NCBI GenBank assembly: GCA_017303735.1
Contig: JAFLCF010000143.1
Coordinates: forward strand, 1 to 11,242
DNA length: 11,242 bases
Source of the DNA: Anaerolineae bacterium
GTDB lineage: Bacteria; Chloroflexota; Anaerolineae; Anaerolineales; Villigracilaceae
Direction of reading: 5' to 3'
Positions 1-6,535 of this stretch are shown here, one piece after another; within the stretch, counting starts at the first letter, position 1, and every line of letters begins with the position of its first letter. The notes beneath the pieces are model-generated. The model saw nothing but the letters and a program-made list of their open reading frames with translations, was not told the origin of the DNA and did no database searches. The position numbers and the translations under genes were made by a program.

Positions 1-1
1 C

Positions 2-763
2 GGATTCAATTCACAAAACGCCGGGCAAGCGCTGGAACTGGCAAGCCGTGGATATGTCGTCGTTGGCATGCAGCATACCTATGGCGCTGTCACCACGGTC
101 TTCCCAGATGGCACCATCGCGCCGAACAATCCCAAGGCTTTACCCGCAAATGGTCGCGAGCCAAATTATGAAGACACTGCCCGTATCCTTGTGGACCAAT
201 GGGCTGGCGACATGAAAGACACGCTGGATTTTCTTACCGAAGCCAACAGTGATACGAACAGTCCCTTCGCCGGGAAACTAGACCTGGAACGCGTCGGCGC
301 CTACGGACATTCCACGGGCGGCGGCGGTGTGATCCAATTCTGCGGCACAGACTCGCGCTGCAAAGCCGTGCTCGGCATGGACCCGTTCATGCGTCCCGTT
401 TCGGCAGAAGTGATTGATAATGGAGTTTCTCAACCTTCGTTCTATATGTTCTCACAAGGCTGGCGCGACGATACCGAAAGTATTAGCAACCGTTTCTTCT
501 GGCAATTTCACCCGAATGCAGAAGAAAGCCTCGGTGTGATTAGCATTGATGGCACCAAGCATTTTGATTTTAGTGACCTGCCGCTCTTCTCCCCCATTGC
601 GCCGCAGTTGGGGCTGAAAGGTCCGCTCAATGGCGCGCGTGTGACCGAGATCGTCAACGCCTATTTAGTCGCCTTCTTCGAACAGACATTAAACGGAAAA
701 CCATCTACGCTATTTGATGGAAGTTTCGACGATTATTCAGAAGTACAGGTATGGAAACCATGA
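2..763 (+). CDS. PAF-acetylhydrolase-like alpha/beta hydrolase (5' truncated)
   Basis: Serine esterase/lipase of the alpha/beta-hydrolase fold, closest in pattern to platelet-activating-factor acetylhydrolase (Lp-PLA2-type) enzymes, which cleave short or oxidised acyl chains from phospholipids. The reading frame is open from base 2, so the true start lies outside the window and about 253 residues are visible. Near the visible N-terminus is ELASRGYVVVGMQHTYG, the typical strand around the oxyanion region. The nucleophile elbow GHSTGG places Ser at visible residue 104, followed by Asp127 (GMDPF) and His187 (TKHFDF). The Ser-Asp gap of 23 equals that of human Lp-PLA2 (S273/D296) and the Asp-His gap is similar (60 versus 55), so the catalytic triad looks complete. 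A signal peptide cannot be judged because the N-terminus is missing. The stop overlaps the next start (ATGA). A related dienelactone-hydrolase-like esterase is the main alternative; the true substrate is unknown. Confidence 0.85.
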   Translation, partial: GFNSQNAGQALELASRGYVVVGMQHTYGAVTTVFPDGTIAPNNPKALPANGREPNYEDTARILVDQWAGDMKDTLDFLTEANSDTNSPFAGKLDLERVGAYGHSTGGGGVIQFCGTDSRCKAVLGMDPFMRPVSAEVIDNGVSQPSFYMFSQGWRDDTESISNRFFWQFHPNAEESLGVISIDGTKHFDFSDLPLFSPIAPQLGLKGPLNGARVTEIVNAYLVAFFEQTLNGKPSTLFDGSFDDYSEVQVWKP

Positions 764-927
764 AATTCAACAAACGCAATGCCTCAACCGTTTTCTTAAT
801 TCTTGGGCTGGCATTTTTGGGGGTTGGTCTTGCAACAGATAACACCACATTTACCTGGGTCTCTGTCGCATTTGTTTTATTATCTCTCGTCCTCGGCGGA
901 CGATGGTTGCGACCAAGGCGTAAATAA
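760..927 (+). CDS. small two-helix membrane protein
   Basis: A 55-residue ORF, too short for routine ORF calling, starts at the ATG that overlaps the stop of the hydrolase gene (ATGA), the usual sign of translational coupling. It begins MKFNKRNAST, then has a hydrophobic helix at about residues 10-25 (VFLILGLAFLGVGLA), a short polar turn (TDNTT), a second helix at about 31-47, and a basic tail ending RWLRPRRK. The positive C-terminal tail and the basic N-terminus suggest both ends are cytoplasmic. No family is recognised. The coupling suggests it works with, or is at least co-expressed with, the lipase-like enzyme; anchoring or helping export is only a guess. The overlap, sensible topology and clean stop make it likely to be real, but its small size leaves doubt. 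Confidence 0.6.
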   Translation: MKFNKRNASTVFLILGLAFLGVGLATDNTTFTWVSVAFVLLSLVLGGRWLRPRRK

Positions 928-953
928 AACATGCCTCTTGCGAAAAATCAATC

Positions 954-1021
954 GTAGGTCAGGCATTTAGCCTGATGCTTTTCTACTCTATAGCGCATGG
1001 CAGGTTAAAAACCCGCCCTAC
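954..1021. repeat. composite palindromic element (possible bidirectional terminator)
   Basis: This lies between the convergent small membrane gene and the ATP-grasp gene. The ends are inverted copies of five bases (GTAGG at 954-958, CCTAC at 1017-1021). Inside are two hairpins. The first is TCAGGC-ATTTA-GCCTGA at 959-975, a perfect 6-bp stem followed by TGCTTTTCT, so it could weakly terminate rightward transcription. The second is GGCAGGTT-AAA-AACCCGCC at 999-1017, with one A/C mismatch on the plus strand that becomes a G-T wobble on the minus strand. The nested structure with matched ends looks like a small REP/MITE-type intergenic repeat rather than a plain terminator. Only one copy is visible here, so its repetitive nature is inferred. 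Confidence 0.5.
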
Positions 1022-1034
1022 AAATGAGGTCTAA

Positions 1035-1985
1035 TTAACTTCTACGCAATCTCTGGCGCAAGATCGCAGACCGGCAGATTCGGTCAAGAAAACCATAATG
1101 CCCATCTTTATCCCACGAGATGGGCAGGTCTGCTGGTCCACGGTCATCGGGTCCGTAATACAAGATGCCGCAATTAGGATTGATTTCGAGCACCACGATC
1201 TCGCCATTCGGGCGGATGCGCATGTCCACGCGGGCGTAGCCTGTCCCCTGCATGGCGAGGTACATTTCTTTGGCAACCGCCTGCACTCGTGGAATCAATT
1301 CCGCATCTTCCAACGGAACGATGAACGTTCCCCAGTTGAACCACTTCACCTCAATGTGCAAAAACGATTCGCCTTCTGGAAATTTAATTTCCGCAGGCAA
1401 ATACGCAAATGGAGCAGAAAGATCTTCCGGGTTATCCACTACCAGACAGGTCACTTCGCGCCCTTCAATGAATTCCTCCACCCGAGCGGAGCCATATTCT
1501 TTTTGATTGCGTAAAAATTGAGCCCGCAATTCCTCAACAGAAGAAACCTTTGATTCAGGCAAAAGCCCTTCGCTAGCAAAACTATTTGGGTGTTTGACGA
1601 TAAGCGGGAAGGTCAATTCAAGAGCAGCATCCAAGTCTGTTTCGGTCTTTGCATTGAAACCGCGCGCAAAGCGCACTCCATACTGCTCAGCAGCAGATTG
1701 CATTTGCTCTCGGTTGACGCTATAAAATTTCAGGTCAGACCCGGTAAAAGCGAGGTTGAGCCGTTCCATCTCGCAGATCAAGTCTGCACCAGAGAAATCG
1801 TTGGCATCTTCCCCTTCGTAGATATTCAAATACACATCAAAGTTTTTTTCTGTATGCAGTTTGCGAATAAATTCCACCACGGGCTGCTCAACAGTCACAA
1901 ACTCCCAATCGAATCCGCTTAACAAGGGAGCGGGGTTGTAATCTTCTATTGCTTCATCACTAAGAATGCAAATTCGCATTGTCAT
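1035..1985 (-). CDS. D-Ala-D-Ala-ligase-like ATP-grasp enzyme
   Basis: ATP-grasp ligase, 316 residues, which would join a carboxylate to an amine through an acyl-phosphate using ATP. The domain order matches D-alanine-D-alanine ligases. The N-terminal domain holds NIYEGEDANDFSGADL and LAFTGSD (about 54-83), the counterpart of the Ddl stretch ending in YTGS. Then come the ATP lysine K131 (IVKH), a Ser/Gly loop (SFASEGL, 135-141), the hinge EEFIEGRE (170-177) and the metal site R252-V-D254 with E267-I-N269. The D-to-E (13) and E-to-N (2) spacings equal those of E. coli DdlB (D257, E270, N272). After N269, however, the usual Ddl SPGMT loop is replaced by PNCGILYYGPDD and a GPADL tail, so the substrate is probably not D-alanine. 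There are two candidate starts, ATG at 1985 and ATG at 1979. Neither has a Shine-Dalgarno, and a TATAAT lies 6 nt upstream of the first. No partner gene is adjacent. Confidence 0.8.
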   Translation of the reverse strand: MTMRICILSDEAIEDYNPAPLLSGFDWEFVTVEQPVVEFIRKLHTEKNFDVYLNIYEGEDANDFSGADLICEMERLNLAFTGSDLKFYSVNREQMQSAAEQYGVRFARGFNAKTETDLDAALELTFPLIVKHPNSFASEGLLPESKVSSVEELRAQFLRNQKEYGSARVEEFIEGREVTCLVVDNPEDLSAPFAYLPAEIKFPEGESFLHIEVKWFNWGTFIVPLEDAELIPRVQAVAKEMYLAMQGTGYARVDMRIRPNGEIVVLEINPNCGILYYGPDDRGPADLPISWDKDGHYGFLDRICRSAILRQRLRRS

Positions 1986-1991
1986 CTTTAG

Positions 1992-1997
1992 ATTATA
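1992..1997 (-). promoter_or_regulatory. TATAAT -10 box for the ATP-grasp gene, near-leaderless
   Basis: The minus strand reads TATAAT, a perfect -10 hexamer, with only CTAAAG between it and the ATG at 1985. Transcription would begin at or next to the start codon, giving a leaderless mRNA, which fits the absence of a Shine-Dalgarno. No good -35 box is seen 16-18 bases further upstream. Confidence 0.45.
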
Positions 1998-2026
1998 TCG
2001 TTTCTTTTATACGCCGTAATCACAGG

Positions 2027-2032
2027 TAAAAT
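2027..2032 (+). promoter_or_regulatory. TAAAAT -10-like box for the membrane-HEAT-cNMP gene
   Basis: TAAAAT matches the -10 consensus at five of six positions and sits 9 nt before the ATG at 2042, which has no Shine-Dalgarno. It faces away from the TATAAT of the divergent gene, and the two boxes are only 29 nt apart, so the two promoters share the same short spacer. No convincing -35 is seen. Confidence 0.35.
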
Positions 2033-2041
2033 ATATGCCTC

Positions 2042-5000
2042 ATGAAGTCCCGCATCCTAACGATCCTCAACATTCGCGCTGGTGAAGAACGCAATGTCTT
2101 CCTCATGCTCGCCCAATATTTTTTCATGGGCGCCGCTATGCTCTTCGTACAATCCGCTTCGCTGGCGTTGTTCTTCACCGTATGGGACTCGACCGCAATG
2201 CCATACATCTATCTTGGCATTGCGATCATCGTTTCATCCATCACCGCAATTTTTCTAAAGATCTCCGAGCGCACCTCATTGGCGCGCTTTTTGATTCTGA
2301 GTGTGCTTTTCGTTTTGGTCGGCAGTATCGCATTACGCATCGGTCTTGCATTTACACATTCAAAGTGGCTACTGCTGGCATTGCCGATCTGGTCGCAAAC
2401 GCTGGTCAATCTCACCGTCACCGCCTTTTGGACTCTCGCTGGCAATATCTTCGACATCCGCCAGGGCAAACGCATCTTCGGGTTGATGAATGCCGGTTCA
2501 TGGCTGGCATACGTGGTGATGGGTCCATTCACAACCCCATTGGTCAACGCCATTGGCACCGAAAATCTTTACTTCGTCATTGCCGCCTGTTTATTGATCG
2601 CTTTCTTTTTGCAGCAACTCGTCATTCGCTCGAACCCAAGCACCCAAGCCGCGCCCGAAGTGATCGAAGGTCAGCCCCAACAAACTTCCATCCTACAACT
2701 TTTCCGCATTCGTTATATCGTACTCATTTTTGCGCTTATCACCCTCTGGCGCATTTCCTATTTCATTCTCGATAATGTCTTCTACGACCGCGCGGCTTTG
2801 CAATACCCCACTGCAGATGGGATGGCGGGCTTCATTGGTGGATTCTTCGGACTCACCGGCTTGCTTGGCTTCATCACAGATATGTTCCTGACCGGGCGCA
2901 TCATCTCTCGTTTTGGCTTGCGTGCCGGTCTCTTAGCCACCCCTACACTGACAGTTCTCTGCATGGCAGCATTGGCAGTGACAGGCACAGTAGACCCGCA
3001 GACATTGTCCCTGCTCTTTTGGTTGGCAGTCGCTGGGAAATTTATCAATGAAGGCTTGGGCTTCTCGCTCGACCAAACTGCATCGAATGTGTTGTATCAA
3101 CCCATTCACGAACGGATGCGTGTACGAGCACAGACCATCACCGAAGGCATCATCCAACCGCTTGCCATTGGCTTGGCAGGCGGGCTGTTGCTACTATTCA
3201 ACACCATCCTAAAATTCAACGCCATTCAACTCACCTACATATACCTCGTTGCTGGCGTCATCTGGATCGGCATTTGCGTAGCACTCATTCGTGCTTATCC
3301 TGTGGCGCTGACCGAAGCTCTGCACAAACGTCGTTTCGGTGACAAAGGCATCTTGTTGACCGATTCCTCCAGTATCCAGATCGTCCGCAATGCTTTAAAA
3401 AGCAATCACGCCTCCGAAGTCATCTACGCGCTCGACTTGTTGGAAAAAGGCGAAAGCGATACCCTGTCCATGGACCTCGCCGCTTCGATACGTTCACAAA
3501 TTCCCGAAGTGCGGCGGGATGCCATCCAACGCGCAGAACGACTGAAACTCTCTGTGCTTCTGCCTGTCATTCAAACGCAGTTGAAATTGGAAGATGACCC
3601 AAAGGTACGTGAAACCGCATCTTGCGCATTGATCGTACTTGGCGCAGATTCCAATACAGCGTTAAATTTACTTGCTCAAGAAGACACATCCACAAAACGC
3701 GGAGCCATGATTGGCTCACTGCGTTCTTCCGCAGAAAACAAAAAGACAAAGGCGTATGAGCGACTTGAATTGCTGGCAAGATCAAATATCAACACAGAAC
3801 GCATCGAAGCTTCTGAACTGATCGCTGAATCAACAAACCCCTCCCTTTGGGAAGTTCTTTTGCCGCTGTTGAACGACGAAGACTTGAACGTTAAACGATC
3901 TGCATTGCGTGCGGCTACGAAAATACGCCGGGCTGAACTATATCTATCGATCATCCCTGCATTGGGGTCTCCACAAACGCGTAGCCTGGCTTTCAACGCT
4001 TTAACCATTGGTGGGAACGAAGCCCTGCCAGCCATTATTGCATCGCTTAAAGACGAGAGCTTGCACAGGCGCATCCATTTGCGGTTGATCCGTGCCTGCT
4101 CAAATATTAAGAGTCAGGCGGCGATCCACGTTTTGGAGGGATTGATCCGTCACCCCAATGCGAGTATCCGTTCGCGCACGCTGATGGCTTTGCACGATTG
4201 CAGATACAAGCCCGAGCGTGAATCCATTTCGCTTGTCAATGAACAGGTAACGGCGGAGTTTCGACGCGCGGCCTGGCTGCTGGGAACGACCCATGACTTG
4301 GGCAAATCCACGCAGGCGGATGTCATAGAACGGGCAGCGAGTCATGATATTGAAGAAACGATCAATCGGCTGTTCCATCTCTTTGGGTTTCTCTATGAAC
4401 CGCACGCAATTCAGCGGGCGCACAACGCCATTCGGCGGCGTGATGCGAACCGCAGATCGTATGCCATCGAAGTCCTCGACACGACTCTGGACAAGGCGCA
4501 TAAGTTGGTGTTCATCCCGCTGTTGGAAAATTTTTCGCCCAAGGAAAAGCTTGAAAAGATGGGCGGAGATTACAAGCAGATTTCGTTACCAGCCGCTGGG
4601 CGCGTGTTGGACATTTTGGAGAATCCGCTTGCAAAGGAAAATCCGTGGCTGGTGGCGACTGCCATTGAGTTTGCAGATGGGTTGGGAATTTCGCTTGAAA
4701 CGAATGTTCTTGAAAAGCTGGCAACCTTGAATGAATCACTGCTGGCTCGTATGGTGACACGAAAGAGAAAGGATACAAAAATGCTAAGCACTGTGGAACG
4801 AGTGATCGTCCTTAAATCATTGAGCATGTTCGCTGAGACGCCCGATGAAGCACTCGCCGAACTTGCGGAACTTTTGCAAGAAATCTTCGTGCAGCCCGGC
4901 GATGTGATCGTCCGCGAAGGCGAAACGGGAGATAGTCTTTACATTATTGTGGATGGTAAAGTGGAAGTGGTGGATGACAATCGCATTTTGAATCAGTTGG

Positions 5001-5227
5001 AAGCACGCGCGGTCTTCGGTGAACTTTCAATGCTCGATTCGTCCCCGCGGACCGCTACAATCCGCGCCCTAGAAGAGACTTCGTTGCTGCGGCTGGATCA
5101 GGTCTCGTTCTATGAGATCATGAGCGATTATGTTGAAGTGGCAATGGGTACGATCCAACTGCTCACCCGCAACTTGCGTGCCCGCACAGGCGATGTGATG
5201 GAATTGAGTAGAATGTTAGGACAATAA
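2042..5227 (+). CDS. Tlc/Npt-like MFS-fold membrane protein with HEAT repeats and C-terminal cNMP-binding domain
   Basis: A 1061-residue three-part protein. Residues about 20-420 form roughly twelve membrane helices (about 20-46, 55-72, 82-104, 109-133, 147-167, 173-195, 221-245, 258-283, 291-315, 320-341, 366-388, 394-418). The stretch at 128-152 (FWTLAGNIF, then GKRIFGLMNAG) recalls the Tlc/NTT nucleotide-transporter signature (FW..AN.I...KR.. GL). Residues about 440-870 are alpha-helical HEAT-like repeats, e.g. IPEVRRDAIQRAERL and DEDLNVKRSALRAA. Residues about 921-1045 are a cyclic-nucleotide-binding domain with an intact phosphate cassette, FGELSMLDSSPRTATIRA (E994, R1003). Homologues of this architecture are often named Npt1/Npt2 family nucleotide transporters. 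The first helix, however, reads SASLALFFTVWDS where true translocases have the charged RDxKD motif, so nucleotide exchange is doubtful. It may be a cNMP-regulated transporter or a membrane sensor. The start has no Shine-Dalgarno (see the -10 box). It is followed after 12 nt by the ankyrin gene. Confidence 0.85.
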   Translation: MKSRILTILNIRAGEERNVFLMLAQYFFMGAAMLFVQSASLALFFTVWDSTAMPYIYLGIAIIVSSITAIFLKISERTSLARFLILSVLFVLVGSIALRIGLAFTHSKWLLLALPIWSQTLVNLTVTAFWTLAGNIFDIRQGKRIFGLMNAGSWLAYVVMGPFTTPLVNAIGTENLYFVIAACLLIAFFLQQLVIRSNPSTQAAPEVIEGQPQQTSILQLFRIRYIVLIFALITLWRISYFILDNVFYDRAALQYPTADGMAGFIGGFFGLTGLLGFITDMFLTGRIISRFGLRAGLLATPTLTVLCMAALAVTGTVDPQTLSLLFWLAVAGKFINEGLGFSLDQTASNVLYQPIHERMRVRAQTITEGIIQPLAIGLAGGLLLLFNTILKFNAIQLTYIYLVAGVIWIGICVALIRAYPVALTEALHKRRFGDKGILLTDSSSIQIVRNALKSNHASEVIYALDLLEKGESDTLSMDLAASIRSQIPEVRRDAIQRAERLKLSVLLPVIQTQLKLEDDPKVRETASCALIVLGADSNTALNLLAQEDTSTKRGAMIGSLRSSAENKKTKAYERLELLARSNINTERIEASELIAESTNPSLWEVLLPLLNDEDLNVKRSALRAATKIRRAELYLSIIPALGSPQTRSLAFNALTIGGNEALPAIIASLKDESLHRRIHLRLIRACSNIKSQAAIHVLEGLIRHPNASIRSRTLMALHDCRYKPERESISLVNEQVTAEFRRAAWLLGTTHDLGKSTQADVIERAASHDIEETINRLFHLFGFLYEPHAIQRAHNAIRRRDANRRSYAIEVLDTTLDKAHKLVFIPLLENFSPKEKLEKMGGDYKQISLPAAGRVLDILENPLAKENPWLVATAIEFADGLGISLETNVLEKLATLNESLLARMVTRKRKDTKMLSTVERVIVLKSLSMFAETPDEALAELAELLQEIFVQPGDVIVREGETGDSLYIIVDGKVEVVDDNRILNQLEARAVFGELSMLDSSPRTATIRALEETSLLRLDQVSFYEIMSDYVEVAMGTIQLLTRNLRARTGDVMELSRMLGQ

Positions 5228-5239
5228 ACAGGAGAAACG

Positions 5240-5632
5240 ATGGAAACAAAACCCGCTTTAGATCTACAACTTGTTCAGGAGTTCGTTGGAAACGCCCATG
5301 GGAATTTTGCACGGGTGAAGGAAATGCTGGAAGCAGAGCCCGCCCTCGTCAATGCGACCTGGGATTGGGGTGGCGGCGATTTTGAAACCGCGCTCGGGGC
5401 AGCGGCTCACATGGGCAATAAACAGATCGCCAACTACCTACTTGAACGCGGTGCACGCTTGGATATCTTCGCCGCAGCAATGCTTGGCAACCTGGCAGTG
5501 GTCAAAGCCGCGTTGGAGGCGTACCCGGAAGCTGTCAATACGCCAGGTCCGCATGGCATTCCGCTGATCACCCATGCCGAAGCAGGCGGCGCAGATGCAA
5601 AAGCAGTTTTAGATTATCTAGAATCTCTCTAG
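5240..5632 (+). CDS. small ankyrin-repeat protein
   Basis: A 130-residue cytoplasmic protein built of ankyrin repeats, which are protein-binding scaffolds without enzymatic activity. Repeat-like segments are at about 14-43 (GNAHGNFARVKEMLEAEPAL), 48-75 (ETALGAAAHMGNKQIANYLL, then ERGARLD) and 76-104 (IFAAAMLGNLAVVKAALEAY), with a closing partial repeat (GIPLITHAEAGGADA, then a final helix). The consensus features AA..G....A.YLL..GA are clear. There is no signal peptide or membrane helix. The start ATG is supported by GGAGA at 5231-5235. The gene begins 12 nt after the stop of the membrane-HEAT-cNMP gene, so the two are almost certainly one operon; the likely partner is that protein's cytoplasmic part, though this is inference. 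Proteins of this size and repeat pattern occur widely in bacteria with unknown roles. Confidence 0.85.
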   Translation: METKPALDLQLVQEFVGNAHGNFARVKEMLEAEPALVNATWDWGGGDFETALGAAAHMGNKQIANYLLERGARLDIFAAAMLGNLAVVKAALEAYPEAVNTPGPHGIPLITHAEAGGADAKAVLDYLESL

Positions 5633-5643
5633 TCTGCCCGCTT

Positions 5644-5664
5644 AGTACCAAAGGGTGCTTTTTT
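5644..5664 (+). terminator. weak intrinsic terminator after the ankyrin gene
   Basis: AGTACC-AAAG-GGTGCT forms a 6-bp stem with one G-T pair and a 4-base loop, directly followed by a run of six T. It starts 11 nt past the ankyrin stop. The stem is short, so termination may be partial and some transcription could run into the lipoprotein gene. Confidence 0.4.
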
Positions 5665-5681
5665 AAAATTTAGAGCAGAGA

Positions 5682-5687
5682 TAAAAT
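5682..5687 (+). promoter_or_regulatory. possible -10 box (TAAAAT) for the lipoprotein gene
   Basis: TAAAAT lies 25 nt before the ATG at 5713 and downstream of the weak terminator, so it would give a short leader that includes the strong Shine-Dalgarno AAGGAGA. The same hexamer precedes the gene at 2042. The T-rich stretch at the -35 spacing is not a convincing -35 box. Confidence 0.3.
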
Positions 5688-5712
5688 TTTAGACATTCAA
5701 AAGGAGATATTG

Positions 5713-6459
5713 ATGAAAAAGAGAAATCAAGCAACGATCGGAATAATCGCCGCCATTGTACTGTTGGCATGTGCCTGCCCAGTCTCTGGGCTGCCAGCCA
5801 TTGGTGGAGAAGAAGCCACTCCGGGGCTGCCTATTGTGCCCCCCACAGAAGAAATAACCATCCAAACAGAAGAAGTGCAAATCCCTGCCAATGTATTTTT
5901 TAGTGACGATTTCAGCGTGGATAGTGCCGAAATGGAAACCTATTCTGGTGACGATGGCTCTGCCGGTACAGAGAATGGCGTCTATGTGATCCGCTCGACG
6001 GGCGACCTTTGGCAATGGGGCAAGTCCAACTCGCAGTTTGAAGATGTTGCGGTTGAGGCGGATGTGACCATGATTGCTGGTCCTGCCAACGATAATGCCG
6101 GGTTTGGTATTCTTTGCCGCCTTGCAGAAAAAGAAGATACTTCTGTAGACGGGTACATGCTTGCCATCAGCGGCGATGGGTATTACTCGATCCGCAGCAT
6201 TGCTTCCAGCACAATGACCGCACTGGTCGATTGGACCTTTTCAGATGTCATCAACCAGGGCAATGCCACAAATCGAATTCGTGCCACCTGCAGCGGCAGT
6301 GATCTAACCCTCGAAGTAAACGGACAGTTGGTTGCCTCTGCCAGTGCCATTGCAGGCGGTTCACCTTCTGGTTCGATTGCGTTTACTGCCATCTCCTTCG
6401 AAACCGCTGAAGCCTATGCCGAAGCGCATTTCGATAACATGATCGTCAGCCAGCCGTAA
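5713..6459 (+). CDS. lipoprotein with concanavalin-like beta-sandwich domain
   Basis: A 248-residue predicted lipoprotein. A basic start (MKKRNQ) and hydrophobic segment at 8-19 end at Cys20 (VLLAC), a plausible lipobox, so the protein would be lipid-anchored outside the membrane. Residues about 26-58 are a low-complexity Pro/Glu/Thr linker. From about 60 there is one beta-rich domain beginning FFSDDFS, with DVAVEADVTM, NDNAGFGILCR, GYYSIR, DLTLEVNG and a final AEAHFDNMIV. This order is typical of concanavalin-like/LamG or DUF1080-type sandwich folds, which usually bind glycans or other surface ligands. No catalytic residues can be pointed to. The ATG at 5713 is chosen over the in-frame TTG at 5710 because AAGGAGA at 5701-5707 is best spaced for the ATG. 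It is a single-gene unit ended by a strong terminator. Ligand unknown. Confidence 0.8.
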   Translation: MKKRNQATIGIIAAIVLLACACPVSGLPAIGGEEATPGLPIVPPTEEITIQTEEVQIPANVFFSDDFSVDSAEMETYSGDDGSAGTENGVYVIRSTGDLWQWGKSNSQFEDVAVEADVTMIAGPANDNAGFGILCRLAEKEDTSVDGYMLAISGDGYYSIRSIASSTMTALVDWTFSDVINQGNATNRIRATCSGSDLTLEVNGQLVASASAIAGGSPSGSIAFTAISFETAEAYAEAHFDNMIVSQP

Positions 6460-6474
6460 TCAAAACATCATTGC

Positions 6475-6522
6475 AAAAAAACGTCCCGAAGGATATTCAA
6501 CCTTCGGGATGTTTTTCTTTTT
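6475..6522. terminator. strong bidirectional intrinsic terminator
   Basis: A 12-bp stem, ACGTCCCGAAGG (6481-6492) with CCTTCGGGATGT (6501-6512), contains one G-T pair and closes an 8-base loop. It is flanked by a run of seven A on the left and a T-rich tract (TTTTTCTTTTT) on the right, so it works in both directions. It separates the convergent lipoprotein (+) and MFS (-) genes, 15 nt beyond the first stop and 13 nt beyond the second. Confidence 0.9.
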
Positions 6523-6535
6523 AGTGAGAAATAAT

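Noticed and set aside
1031..1276. Minus-strand 81-codon ORF overlapping the end of the ATP-grasp gene
   Set aside because: It is a shadow frame; the ATP-grasp frame carries the conserved metal-binding motif over the same bases.
3600..4800. Shift from C-rich to G-balanced coding strand inside the 1061-codon gene, considered as a sign of recent fusion
   Set aside because: Membrane-helix codons (Ile, Phe, Leu) are naturally pyrimidine-rich and the change is gradual over hundreds of bases, with no sharp junction; the multidomain layout is also known in homologues.
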